A DNA stretch of 64,000 nt, from positions 11,047,646-11,111,645 of the forward strand of contig NC_083649.1 in assembly GCF_963576545.1 (NCBI RefSeq). Reading direction: 5' to 3'. The stretch's first letter is position 1; every line of letters starts with the position of its first letter. This stretch comes from Limanda limanda (taxonomy: Eukaryota; Chordata; Actinopteri; Pleuronectiformes; Pleuronectidae). The notes under the pieces are model-generated. The model saw nothing but the letters and a program-made list of their open reading frames with translations. It ran no database searches and was not told where the DNA came from. Positions 1 to 10,496 of this stretch are shown here, piece after piece. The position numbers and the translations under genes were made by a program.

Positions 1-483
1 CCAAACTTCAGAGATAATATTATGTCATTGTTGTGTTTACAACTTAACGAGGACTTAACTGGAGATTGGGACAATAATAACTTCCACGAGATAATAATTT
101 CCTTATCGTGATGTAATATGATTGTTTCTCTCTCTCGCTAACTTGTCCTATGTCGGTGCCGCCCCTGTGAGCCTTTTAAGTTGGGCTGTCTGCTGATCTG
201 TAGATAACTGTTGACTGCAGAACGAGCCAGGAAATGGACTGATCAAGTCCAGATGATGAGACAAGCACAGGGAGAGAGAAAAAAAAGACACAAACAGGGA
301 GGAAGAGAAAAAACAAGTCACTAGGACACTGATCTTGCAGTTTATAAAGTAAATGTTTTGTTCTTGTTCCCACAGTGTAACGCCAGAGCACTCCTCTGTT
401 TTGACAAAAGTACAAAATTAGCCTAATGTGGGTTAATTGCTCCTCAACACAAAGGTGCCCGTGTTGCACATGACTTCATTCTT

Positions 484-775
484 TAGCTAATTGAACGACA
501 AACGAACACGCACTTAAAGCTCTCATTTGCTTGTAATTCCCCCTGTGGCTGTGTTTTAGTACAGTGGCTGCATCTGCCAGCCTGATCCCGAGTTTGCAGA
601 AGTGAGTGACACTATTTGCCTTTGGAGTAATGGCTGTCATTACGTTGAATTACGACTCTACCCAAACACAACTGATTCTCCTTAACCACCCGACTGCGCT
701 CCGTCTCTATCTGACTCCCGGGTGCTGGAGCCTTGTTACAATCAATTAAGCTGATTACAAGCACTATCTTCACCA
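484..775. promoter_or_regulatory. Candidate conserved non-coding element
   Basis: A non-repetitive block with clustered homeodomain-like sites (GCTAATTGAAC near its left end, CAATTA at 743-748 next to GATTACAAG) and a SOX-like ACAAT at the right end. Its composition is like vertebrate enhancers near developmental genes. Only a cross-species alignment can decide. Confidence 0.3.
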
Positions 776-2194
776 CTTCAAAGCGGGCCCATTACCGCGG
801 GTCAGACTAGCTGTCTCTTCACTGCACTGCCCTGTTGTTTGTCTCCAAGTCAGTAACCATAGATATTTTGGGGCTTTTGTACATTCGAGGTGCTGAAATA
901 TGGTGAAATAGCAAAGAAAAACAATACCTAAGACTTCTGGACCAGCGTTTTCATGCTGACTGATGGACAAATGACCAGTAGTGAGCTGGAGACAATTGGG
1001 GTCATCTGTCCTCTTTCAAGTTAAAGGTTGACTCCCCATCAGGTCAGACGACAGGTCAAACAATAAATGGAGGGACACGGGGAGAGCGAGCGAGACACCA
1101 AGTCTAGACGGTGCATTTAGGGACCCTCCCTGAACGCTTTGTTCTGGACCATGTCTACAGGTAATTACCTCAACAAGCTACTGGGAGCCCTGTCAAGTCT
1201 GAGCCAAGTGAGGGGTGAAGTAGATGAAGAAGTGAAGGAAGTTAAGGAAAATAATAAATACATGCGTGAGATTGTGTGTGCCAATGAGCTGTCATGCATG
1301 GATATTTGTCAGGGTGTGTATCGCGACGGAAGAAAGAAGATATTACGAAGTGATGATGCTCGGTTTGAAAGATCTAGCGCCTATGAAAATAGTTCACAAC
1401 AATCAACAGTATAGCTCTTTGTATTACTCATATTAATCCCAGTGGAGGCTGTGTTGTTATAGCAACCAAGTCACCTTACATAAGTCACAAAACAAGAGTC
1501 AGATGACAGTTGTGGTTGTACATGAACTAAAAGCCAACTTGGAAGCAGAAATGCGGAGTCCGACTCAGTTTTTCTGGATATTTTTTGGCAGTGAGCGAGT
1601 GTGAAACAGACCAAAAATGGAAGAATACTAATATCTCAGGGTGTAAACGAGGAGCTGTACACAAAGTTGTCAAATTAGAAAGACAATTAGCTCTGAGAGC
1701 TTGGGACAATCAAGGTTGAGTAAACAAAAACATGCGATTTCTGCAGAATTAACATGCCATGTCCTGCCTCCTGCATCGTCTACGCAGACACCAACCCTCA
1801 TTTGAACGTTCCACAGATTCTCCTGTTGCTGTGAACGTGTCTGACCTCGAAAAACTCCTGCTGCATTCTTCCTGCATGAAAGGTGAAATGTGCGGACCCA
1901 GTTGTATGAAAACGGCTTCTGTTGGTGCCATTGAGTTGCAACAAAGTCTTCACACGAAAGAAGAAAAACAAACAAATATGTTTCTCTATCTGTGATGTGA
2001 AAGAAAAAACATGTTGATGATTTAAGACGGAGGCCAATCCATTCTCGCTGGATTGTTCCCTTCCCAGTTCTTTTGATATGCAGTTCCACAGAAGCTCACA
2101 GACTCACTCGCTGATGACGGACAGATCATTTACTGCCAAATGTCACGCCTGGGCTCAACTGTCTTTGTTAAAGCTGCAAAACCCGTGTCATTTT

Positions 2195-2300
2195 CCTCCA
2201 GGCGCGTATTGATAACACGGCTAATTACTCTGCAGATACAAAGCCCATAAATCCTTGGAGTTAATTAAAAGCACATCTTTCACTAAGGTGGAGCGTCACT
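2195..2300. promoter_or_regulatory. Candidate conserved non-coding element
   Basis: A short unique block containing TAATTA (2222-2227) and the palindrome TTAATTAA (2261-2268), with a GATA-like TTGATAAC and CATAAATC between. Homeodomain and HOX-type core motifs are densely spaced. Inferred from motif content only. Confidence 0.3.
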
Positions 2301-2765
2301 GATTATTGCTATCTTCAGTTTATCAGTTGAACAACAGCTTAGCCCTGGGATCATCGCTTTGGAAAATGCGCCTTTGGTATTGGCTCTGTTGGAGTTGAGG
2401 ATTGTGTGCGCAGGGATGCCAATGGCTACGCTGGAGCTGCCAGTCGTCTGCAGGTTTCAGAGGCCGACCAGACATTGTTACCTTAATCCTTCAGCTTAGA
2501 GCAGAAGTGAAAGATGAGGGAAAGTAAATGTGTACCGTCAACAGCGGCTGAAGTGTCTTTGAGCAAGGCACTTTCGCTCGTGTGGAGCTTTAGTCTGTAG
2601 CATTTCTTTAACAGGACATTTTTACAGGAATTTTAAGCACAAACAAACAAATTTGAAATCTTTGCTGAAGCGTCTAAAGTGGTGAGGCGCTCTCATTTTT
2701 TGTGTTTCTCCCTCTCATTTGCTTCGCCGGTCAAACCACGGTCCCCACCCCTCGCTGCCTTTTAA

Positions 2766-2799
2766 CACACGCACACACACACATCCACGCACACACACA

Positions 2800-2832
<33 letters not shown>
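2766..2832. repeat. CA microsatellite, imperfect
   Basis: A run of CA dinucleotides with interruptions (ATCCACG, an ACAAC break and a terminal GCACAC). Likely length-polymorphic. Confidence 0.95.
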
Positions 2833-2833
<1 letters not shown>

Positions 2834-4090
2834 TCACTCCACAATAATGCTTTGTCAGGCAACATTTAGAAGATTAACCTCCAAATTGCCAAAGGGCATC
2901 CCAGCTCTCCTCCACCCTCCGCTGCTTCCCCCGCCCTTCTCAGTGTTTCCCTCCCTGCAGCTTCCTCCCTGCGAATGCTTGCGCAACAAGTGGCGCCGCC
3001 GTAGAGCCCCCTGGGTATTAGAGGGCTGCGTGGTGTCCCAGAGAGCCGTAATTACACCAGCGCTCAGGTGATTTAAGGGCCCGGGAACATGCTTACCCAT
3101 GCATGGCAGCAGAAGTCCCAAATTACCCTGACACCTACTCGTGTTCTTTGTCTCATGACACTTTATTTATTCTTTCATCTCACACGACACAATTTCACCA
3201 GTGTTACTCTTTTTTCTTTTTTTTTTTCTGTGCAAACATGAACCAGTGACTTTGACTGAAATGTGTTTTGTCACATCTCTGCCAGAATCTCTTGTATAAG
3301 AGGGAGCTTTGTGATTGTATTTTTTACTTACTGGTTCTATTCAGTGAACATTATTAGAAAACAAGTAAAAAAACAAGTAGAAACGTCAGGACTTGACAGG
3401 CTATAATTTCAGAAAAATGGCTGATAATTGGGTTTGGTTGACTCTCCACCCCCAGTAGACATCTTGGTGACAACGGGGAATGTTTCTGTTTTAACAAGGT
3501 TGGCCCTAATGCTGGTTAATGGGAAGGGGATGTCCCTCTGCCCCCGTGTACCTCCGCTATCACCTCCCTCTCTGTAGTTCTCTCTCTCTTATCTTCTTCC
3601 CTGTTTCTGGTTTAACAAGTTGCCGTGTCTGAGAGGTCACAGCAAACTATAAGAAATTCATTGGCTCGTGTGTGCACAGGACAGAAAGTTTCCCCCTGTG
3701 GGATCCGTTAAAGTTGCATCGAATCTCTTTCTCTCTGCGTGTTTCTGTGGATGCCAGTGTGCACCAACATTGTGACAGTTTTGTGCAGGGCTCAGAGGTG
3801 CAGGGGGGGAAAAAAATCTAATTTGAGACTCAACTCTTAAAATGTAAAGGTCTCACAGCCTAAGTGGTTCTATAGCTCAAGGGATCTACAACACAAGTAT
3901 AATTTAGTATCTGTGTTCGGAAAATTTGTTCTTCATTTTCAATTTGAAACTAGAGAGCATGCCTCCGCAACAGCTCAAAAGTCCCATTGAATTTAATCAA
4001 ATTGCAAACACTCCTAGATATCAGTCACTTAAATATGCACACTTTTTACATCAGGATACATTTATTTTTCCTTGGGAAATTTCTGAAAAT
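2833..4090. other. No gene seen
   Basis: A moderately GC-rich block (about 2880-3100), then AT-rich sequence with pyrimidine tracts. The opposed open frames at 2847-3121 lack recognisable domains. Nothing else can be supported. Confidence 0.5.
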
Positions 4091-4094
4091 GTAA

Positions 4095-4292
4095 AGGAAA
4101 AAAATGCATCTGTCAAATCATGGATCTGTCCGTTTTTCCAGACTCAAACCAAACTACAAGGGTTCTCTCTTGGCCAAGATCCTGCCCCTCCACAAAGTTC
4201 TATGGAAATATAATTCAGTTGTTTTGCAAAAATTCTGCTGACAATTAAACAAAAGGACAGGGGCAAAAACAACATCTCCTTGGAAGAGGTAA
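4095..4292 (-). mobile_element. Decayed copy of repeat family C (element ending in CCTTGGCNGAGGTAA)
   Basis: Shares an ordered set of segments with copies at 9748-9950 and 49045-49210: a 'gatcctgcccctccacaaagttctatggaaat' type segment, a 'tctgctgac' segment, then CATCTCCTTGGAAGAGGT at the end. I recall this family as a very common short dispersed repeat in teleosts; its class is unclear to me. It encodes nothing. Confidence 0.65.
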
Positions 4293-4439
4293 AAAAAATA
4301 AGAAAAAGTTGCAGAGGGAGAAAAGCTTGAAAGACATGGTTCAACGAGAAATTATAAGTAGTTAATTTCCACTCAGGGCTTTCTCAGCATTAGCAAATGA
4401 GGTATTAAAGTTGTCTTTCCCCCTGGTAAGATTCTGTTT

Positions 4440-4630
4440 GTGACGCGCTGGTTAAGGAAATTGTGCCTTTTCACTTGTAATCCCCGCAATTAAGGCTGTA
4501 GGTGTGGCTCCATTACCTCAGCAGGATTAGTAATGACCCAGGAGAGAATATAATTGCTTCTTAATTTGAAGCTGTGAAGTGCATGAAATACCTGAGGGCC
4601 GGTCTACCGTTTCAGCCGTGGATAGCTCAT
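4440..4630. promoter_or_regulatory. Candidate conserved non-coding element
   Basis: Starts beyond the family C copy. It contains an OTX/PITX-type TAATCC (4478-4483), CAATTAAGG, GGATTAGTAATGAC and TATAATTGCTTCTTAATT within 190 bp, with no simple repeat. This dense paired-class and Antp-class homeodomain composition resembles a developmental enhancer. Inference only. Confidence 0.35.
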
Positions 4631-4639
4631 GGATAAGCT

Positions 4640-5940
4640 GCTTCTTTACCCCCTCCTCTCTCTTTTTACATTCGTTCATCAACCAAGACCTTTACTGCTC
4701 CCATGACGCCATTTGCACAACCTGTAAAGACTGCACCTAAAGGTATAATAGGGTAAAAACAGACTTAAAGAGATATGCCGTGGGTGTCTCAGGACGTTAA
4801 TGTACTTAGCTAAATCACTGTATTGATACAAAAAGTACATTTCATAAAATATTAACCACAAAATTGATAATGAGCATATGCTTTATCACATTGATCATAA
4901 AAATAGGCACCATAAAGCATGTCCTGCTCAGTCATACAACATTGCCTACATAGCTCTAATACATCCTGACATCACGATATAGTATAAGCATGTGTATTCT
5001 ATTCTGTGTTGTACTCTGCTGAAGCTGGAACTGATGCCCATGAGGACACCTCAGGCCCAGTGCTATTATGTTACAAAAACAGAAGAGAGAAAACCAGGAG
5101 CATTTCTCTCCATGTGTAGAAGTGACGCCGTCGTCGCAGCCAGCAGGTGAGACAGTGACACCCTTCATTATTCAGGCCCGACATCTGTCCGAGCTGAATC
5201 ACACCGTATAATTACGAGGCCTTTGACCCGACCTTAATGGTCTTTTTAAGACTAAGTTTGTCCTTTGTCCTCGGCGAGACGTTTCCCAAGTGTCTGTACA
5301 ACGATGCAACAATTGCAACTGACACCTTGCTGCTCGACACTGCAGCCGACCAATTTGCCTGCAGGAATTTAACCCGACTGCCGTAACTCAGATTTGGACA
5401 AAGAAAGAAATGTCAAATTTGGTTTTAACCCAATGTACGTATAAATACTCTTTATTCCCACAGCTATTTTAAATGTATCATTGGGTCTCAAGATTCGGAG
5501 TTAACAAGTCTAACCTTGTGATCGCTTAAACATTGCGTTGACTCTTTTATCTACCAAATTTAAATCTACTATCTTGTGAAAGGCGGATCTTTGTCACATT
5601 GAAATTATCCCTGATACTATTTATAGGATGTGGATTTAGATTGTCTTAAGGATTAATAGGGATGACGCAGGCCTGTAATCTTCTCACTGTTTGTAATTTG
5701 ATCGTATTGATCGCTGTTTCCTGTGTAATCTTCTCACTCAGTGTCAGACCAGTATTCATTTACTGTTAATACAAACTCAACATCTGCTGCTTCTGCTGCT
5801 GCTTCACAATAAAATCATTCAACTGGTGAGTTGTCCCTGACTTCCTTATTGAAACACGTTTATTTGGATTCCTCGTAACCACAAGTTGCTGTCAGTTATA
5901 TTTATAGCAAAGTCGCTGGTGAAGAAGTATTTGCTGTTGC
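4640..5940. other. No gene seen
   Basis: AT-rich unique-looking sequence with no recognisable exon or repeat copy. Two short ATG frames on the minus strand lack domains. Confidence 0.5.
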
Positions 5941-5942
5941 AT

Positions 5943-6288
5943 AAAAGGTCCAGTGTGTAAGATTCAGGTGAAAGGAAGCTGTTGGCAGAAATTGAATATA
6001 AAATAATCCTAGTGATGTTTTCTCTAGTGTTTCATCTAAATTGTATGAATTGTTTTTTCTTTATCCTAGAATTGGCCCTTAATATTGAAATACTTTAGAT
6101 GGGTCCTCTCCTTTTTTTGTTTTTTTACAGTTGCCCAAACTGGACAAACTTAACACCTTTTGAGTTTTTATGAGTCTATCACAGCTTCTCTTTCATGTTC
6201 GGAAGGGGAGGGTGATGTGAGGGGTATTCAGCTGCAACATGCAACTTCAACACTAGATGTCACTAAATTCCACATGCTGAACCTTTAA
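5943..6288 (+). mobile_element. Repeat family B, near full-length TIR element
   Basis: Begins AAAGGTCCAGTGTGTAAGA and ends CACATGCTGAACCTTTAAA. The ends are inverted repeats of each other (TTTAAAGGTTCAGCATGTG read back), diverged at a few positions. The internal blocks 'gcagaaattgaatataaaataat' and 'ggggtattcagctgcaa' are typical of a short non-autonomous DNA transposon I recall from many teleosts. The right part recurs at 7470-7589. No coding capacity. Confidence 0.75.
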
Positions 6289-6639
6289 ATCCCACTTCCT
6301 GCCATCACCAGTAAACCGCGCCTGTCTCTTCATACTGGCGTATGTTGTGTTGTCCGAAGAAATCCACCTGATTCTGTTCTTGCATGGACACCTTTAGATT
6401 TTCATCAGGCACGTGGAAATCTCTGGTTCATGCCGTGACCAAGAATCAGATTCTCTTCAAGAGCGTCGTTAAACATAGAAAGGACCTAAGCTAAATTGAT
6501 GAATGAGATAGACAATTCTACTGAGACCACTTTACGAGCTGAGAGATGGATCTAGTTTCACTTCTCAGGCAAACAAACATTCATAAGGACATACTGCTGC
6601 CTTCAAAAAACACAACAGAATAACTTCCCAGGCCTCATC

Positions 6640-6835
6640 CTATGTGACCTTTGTTGTTAGTGTGAGAATGAGGCACCAGCGCTCTGATCGAAGGAGCAGC
6701 AGAAAAAGAGTTTGACAAGCAGCAGGATGTCAATTACATGTAATTGACACGGCACCAGTGAAATCCACACTTTGTCGGCTTAAAGCTGTCAACTGTCAAC
6801 AGCGAGGAATGCCAGACAACCATGCTGGAGTCTGC
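6640..6835. promoter_or_regulatory. Candidate enhancer containing a 22-bp homeodomain palindrome
   Basis: A unique, non-repeat block between two transposon copies. It holds a SOX-like CCTTTGTTGTT, TALE/MEIS-like CTGTCAAC sites, and at 6728-6749 a perfect palindrome with half-site TGTCAATTACA. The palindrome places CAATTA and TAATTG, the consensus Msx/NK homeodomain site in its two orientations, four bases apart. Its position in an inferred msx2-flanking desert makes direct Msx binding (auto- or cross-regulation) a reasonable hypothesis. Confidence 0.4.
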
Positions 6836-7469
6836 TTCAGAGAGCGAGAGGCAGTGTGTGCTTTTGTGTGTGCATGAACACACTTTGTAACTGTAATTGG
6901 AAACATTCATTCATCCATGCGCACATGCACTGCACACACGGATCGTCGAATACATACACAGACAACTGTGACTTTATCTGACTTTACTATTATAGAAGAC
7001 TGACGGATATCATTATTCACACTGTTTTGTGTTTAGACAAAACCATACAAACATTAGCACGGAGCTGTTACACTGTTTCTCTGCAGAATTCAGTGTGAGG
7101 GTACAAATTGACGTATCAATTCTACAATGAAGCTGTTTATTGTTTACTGCACATCAACACCAACTCCGGTCCTTATCACCAAAAGCAAAGTTTTCAAGTT
7201 GATTTTGTTGGTGTTTTTTACACGAATCACATCACATTGGACTACAAAGATCTTTTTTTCCTCCCGATAATTGTATTATTTTTTTATTTTTGTTATGCTG
7301 AATTCCTACATTGGCTGACAGGAAAAGTTCCCAAAAATATCTGCACCATCTGACTGACATTTGTGTTGTCAAATACAGCGCCTCCGGAAAAAGTTCAAGA
7401 AAAGGTCCAGACTTCACATTAAATCAGGTATTGACATTTAGTGCTTAACAATAATAAACAGTGTGCTTT

Positions 7470-7589
7470 TGAAGGCTACTACAGGTTCTCTTTCTTGTTT
7501 GGAAGAGGAGGGTGAGGTGCGGGGTATTCAGCTGCAATATGCAACTTCACCACTAGATGTCACTTAACTCTACACACTGAGCCTTTAAT
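7470..7589 (+). mobile_element. Repeat family B, right-end fragment
   Basis: Matches the last third of the copy at 5943-6288: the same GAAGAGGAGGGTGAGGTG, GGGGTATTCAGCTGCAA, ACTAGATGTCACTTAA and terminal CACACTGAGCCTTTAA segments. The left part is missing. Confidence 0.75.
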
Positions 7590-7599
7590 AGGGGGAGTG

Positions 7600-7860
7600 A
7601 GACGCCGCTACTCCTCCTCTCTGTCAGACACTCTGGGCCCATCTGCTGCCTGGCGGAGCGTAATCAACCAGAGCGATTTTATTTGTCTCTAAATGAAGAA
7701 CCGCTCCAACTAATGGCAGAGGCCCCCTGGTCTCCATGTGTTGTAATTAACTAGCCTCAATAGGGTTTTCTTTCAAGATGCACTCCGACTGTTGACACCC
7801 AGAACCAACATTAAAGGAGGTGCATTGAAAGAGGCGTAATGAGCCACTGTCACTACATTA
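7600..7860. promoter_or_regulatory. Candidate conserved non-coding element
   Basis: Unique sequence with GTAATCAACC, TAATTAA (7744-7750), GGCGTAATGAG and ATTAAAGG motifs. Not obviously repetitive. Supported by motif density alone. Confidence 0.3.
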
Positions 7861-8082
7861 TACGGACTTGATTTGTTTAGAGGATCACAACTTATATTAT
7901 CCCAATGTGTTTCATTTGAAAGCACTTCAGATGGCTGTGAAGACTTCAGTTGAAATGTCCTGAAACTGGACTCCAGAATGTGTCAAGCAAAGGAGGGCGC
8001 ACACACACTCACACACACACACCATTATTTAGTGGGGAAATAACTCAAGCATGATGGGAAACTGCTATTGACCACTATTGTG

Positions 8083-8141
8083 TGGATGTGGGTGTGGGTG
8101 TGGGTGTGGGTGTGTGTGTGTGCGTGTGCGTGTTTGTGCTC
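8083..8141. repeat. GGTGTG/TG microsatellite
   Basis: GTGGGT hexamer units grade into TG dinucleotides with GCGTGT interruptions. Confidence 0.9.
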
Positions 8142-8159
8142 GTGCAAGCCCTCCCCTGT

Positions 8160-9610
8160 TTGTTTCCACTAAATTAAGAACTTATTAGGACTTAAAAGCC
8201 CTATCCTATTTCACGCAGGAGAACCTCTAGGGGGAAACGAGGATTACTCTTCAAAGCCGGCAGTTTGGCTCTTTTTATGTTGTAACACTTAATATTTTAT
8301 GTCAATGTGATGGTCGGTGCACTCAGAGAGGTCATATGTCAAAGTTAGCTGTTAAACGCAGCACGCATGGTCCCCGCCAGTAGCTAATTACAAGTGTTGA
8401 GGATTCGATACCGCCAACAAACAAGACATAAATTACTCTCAATGAGGCCGAGGTTGAACATATTTGGATGTCTTCATTTCACCAAAAAAAATAATTTTGT
8501 CTTGTGCATGCAATAGAGAGCTGGATAGAAACTCTATTGTTCCTGAGGGGAATTAAGGAGCAACATTTCTCCTTTTTACTGTTTCTTTTTTCAAAAGTAA
8601 GTCTTAAATTGTTTAATTTGAAAGACTTACCAAGCTGCAAACATCTGACATCTGCTAAAAAATAATTAGTGCTTAAGACTTATAATGTCATAAAACCAAG
8701 ACGGCACTAGATGTTGACTTATTCTAATAAAGCCCCGACATTAAACTTTGCCTTTAGATAATGAGCTTTTTCAAGCCAGTATGTTCACAGCATGAAACCA
8801 GAACAACATCACATTCTCATGATAATTGGAAGGACATTTTCCCACAGATATAGATTTGGCTTTAAGCTGGCATATAGCTCAGAGGTTTTTCAAGTCAACA
8901 AACAAAGTGCCCATAGGGCCCCAAAGCTTTCATCCCTATTAGCCCTGCAGTAAAATTCATCTTCACATAAACAAGCACAGAGGGAAATGTAGCTCTGTTC
9001 CAGGATGGTGTGAAGCCACAGGGCTGCTTAAGTCGGAAAAAGCCCCTCATGACTGCAGGTCCATTATACGACAAAAGACCACAGTCATGATTAAAAAGCT
9101 TCTTAGTACTTGTAGTCACTACCAGCAGTGAACGTGTTTACATACACGCTTTAATTTGGGAACCAGGCTCTTGTAGACTGCAGTTAGAAAGTCATTGGAC
9201 TACAAAGATTGTAGTCAAATAAATATGAGTGTCTGTAATTACAAGGCAACCTCAGAGCAAGCTAATTAAACATGAGGGTAATGTATGTCAACTGAAAACG
9301 GAACAGCACTTAGTTCAGCACATGCTTCTGCCAAGGATCAACATCCTGGCGCATGGTTGTCTACTTCTTGTCAATATAAAAGACAAACTTAATTATAGAT
9401 TTTTCATAAAACATAGTGTTTTATAATGGCTGCTTGCTCCCCTACAGCCCCCCTCACTGTGGGGACTGTAGTCCTGCTACAGCGGCCGCAGGTTCGGCTC
9501 TGAGATGGACCTTTGCTTTGTGTGTTTCCTATTCTCTCCCCAATTTACGCTTGCACTCTAAAATAGAGGTCAAACTATCTTCAAAACAAAAAAGAAAAGG
9601 TGTTTGTTGG
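8160..9610. other. No gene seen
   Basis: AT-rich unique sequence. The part around 8160-8460 is the most conserved-looking (AATTAAG, CTTATTAGG, GCTAATTAC motifs), but evidence is too thin to call an element. The short frames at 9229-9754 have no recognisable domain, and the later one runs into a LINE/SINE tail. Confidence 0.45.
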
Positions 9611-9639
9611 CCCTGCTATACGACCTTTGCAACCTTTCC

Positions 9640-9745
9640 AGCATCTTTTTCCCTTTGTCAGCTGGGATTGTCTCCAGCCCCCCCTCCAGATAGACACTAT
9701 TGGGAAAAACTAGTACCGGTAATGGAAGGATGGATAAAACATAAA
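9640..9745 (+). mobile_element. Decayed LINE/SINE-type 3' tail (family D)
   Basis: Contains GTCAGCTGGGATTGTCTCCA, GCCCCC, GGTAATGGAAGGATGGAT. This is the order seen in the tail of a teleost non-LTR element or SINE that ends in an ATGG repeat. It parallels the copy at 40641-40795. Strongly diverged. Confidence 0.55.
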
Positions 9746-9747
9746 TC

Positions 9748-9950
9748 AAAATAAAAATCCAGCATCCCATTAATTTACATCCAAACCAATATTTTATGGG
9801 ATCTTCCCAGGCCTTGGGGGGAAATCGAGTGAGTAACTTCTGCGTAATCGCGCTAACTACTACAATCGGAGATGGAAACAGAACCTCCTTGGCAAAGGTA
9901 ACAAACCGATAAACAGACACAGGTGAAAACATAACCTCTTGGCAGAGCTA
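9748..9950 (-). mobile_element. Decayed copy of repeat family C
   Basis: Contains AAAAATCCAGCATCCCATTA, 'tatgggatcttcccaggcc', 'tctgcgtaatcgcgctaac' and the end segment GAAAACATAACCTCTTGGCAG in the same order as the other family C copies. It directly abuts the family D tail. Confidence 0.7.
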
Positions 9951-10464
9951 ACGATGAATTAGTCAGTCAATGCGGATGAGAACAGATAATAATAAGTATG
10001 GATCCTTACATTTTGCCTTCTTGCCTCATCATGTTTATTCAATGGGCTCTTTCATTATGAGCGAACCTGTGTGGAAATGCCTCTGCACCTTGTTCTGTCT
10101 GTCATCGGGCTGCATTAACTTTCTGGGCTAAACGCACTGGAGGAGGATATCAGATGTCCCCCGGCGATGAGACAGAGATGTTGAATCAAAAAGATAGAGA
10201 CAGAACAGCGGTGGAGACGGTCCTCATGTTCCTGTTCACAGCTGCTGCCAACAGCAGGTCAGTTTGGTCTCATTGTGTTCGACTGAGTCTCTGGCACAAC
10301 AAGGAAACTCTATCCACCTCCTTTATGATGGATCCACTCATAAATGTCGCGGCTGAGTTACGAACAAGAGAACCTGTTTTGTGATTTTGTATGTCTGTCA
10401 CTTAACCTGTTCACAGCTCATCCTCATTAGAGCTGTCTCTGAGGAGGGAGGATGTGTGTGTGCC

Positions 10465-10496
<32 letters not shown>

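Larger units (their letters stand above)
1..2760. other. Gene desert, left part, no supported gene
   Basis: No exon with homology I recognise on either strand. An 84-91 codon open frame on the plus strand ending near 1414 is acid- and lysine-rich but has no recognised domain, so it is left out as a gene. Two AT-rich blocks with homeodomain-type motifs are listed separately (484-775 and 2195-2300). The rest is ordinary unique-looking sequence. Confidence 0.6.

Noticed and set aside
1139..1414. 91-codon plus-strand frame with a Glu/Lys-rich centre and no simple repeats.
   Set aside because: No recognised domain, no convincing splice or promoter context and no resemblance to a known fish protein; best treated as chance.
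9570..9932. 120-codon minus-strand frame.
   Set aside because: Lies across the family D and C transposon remnants.
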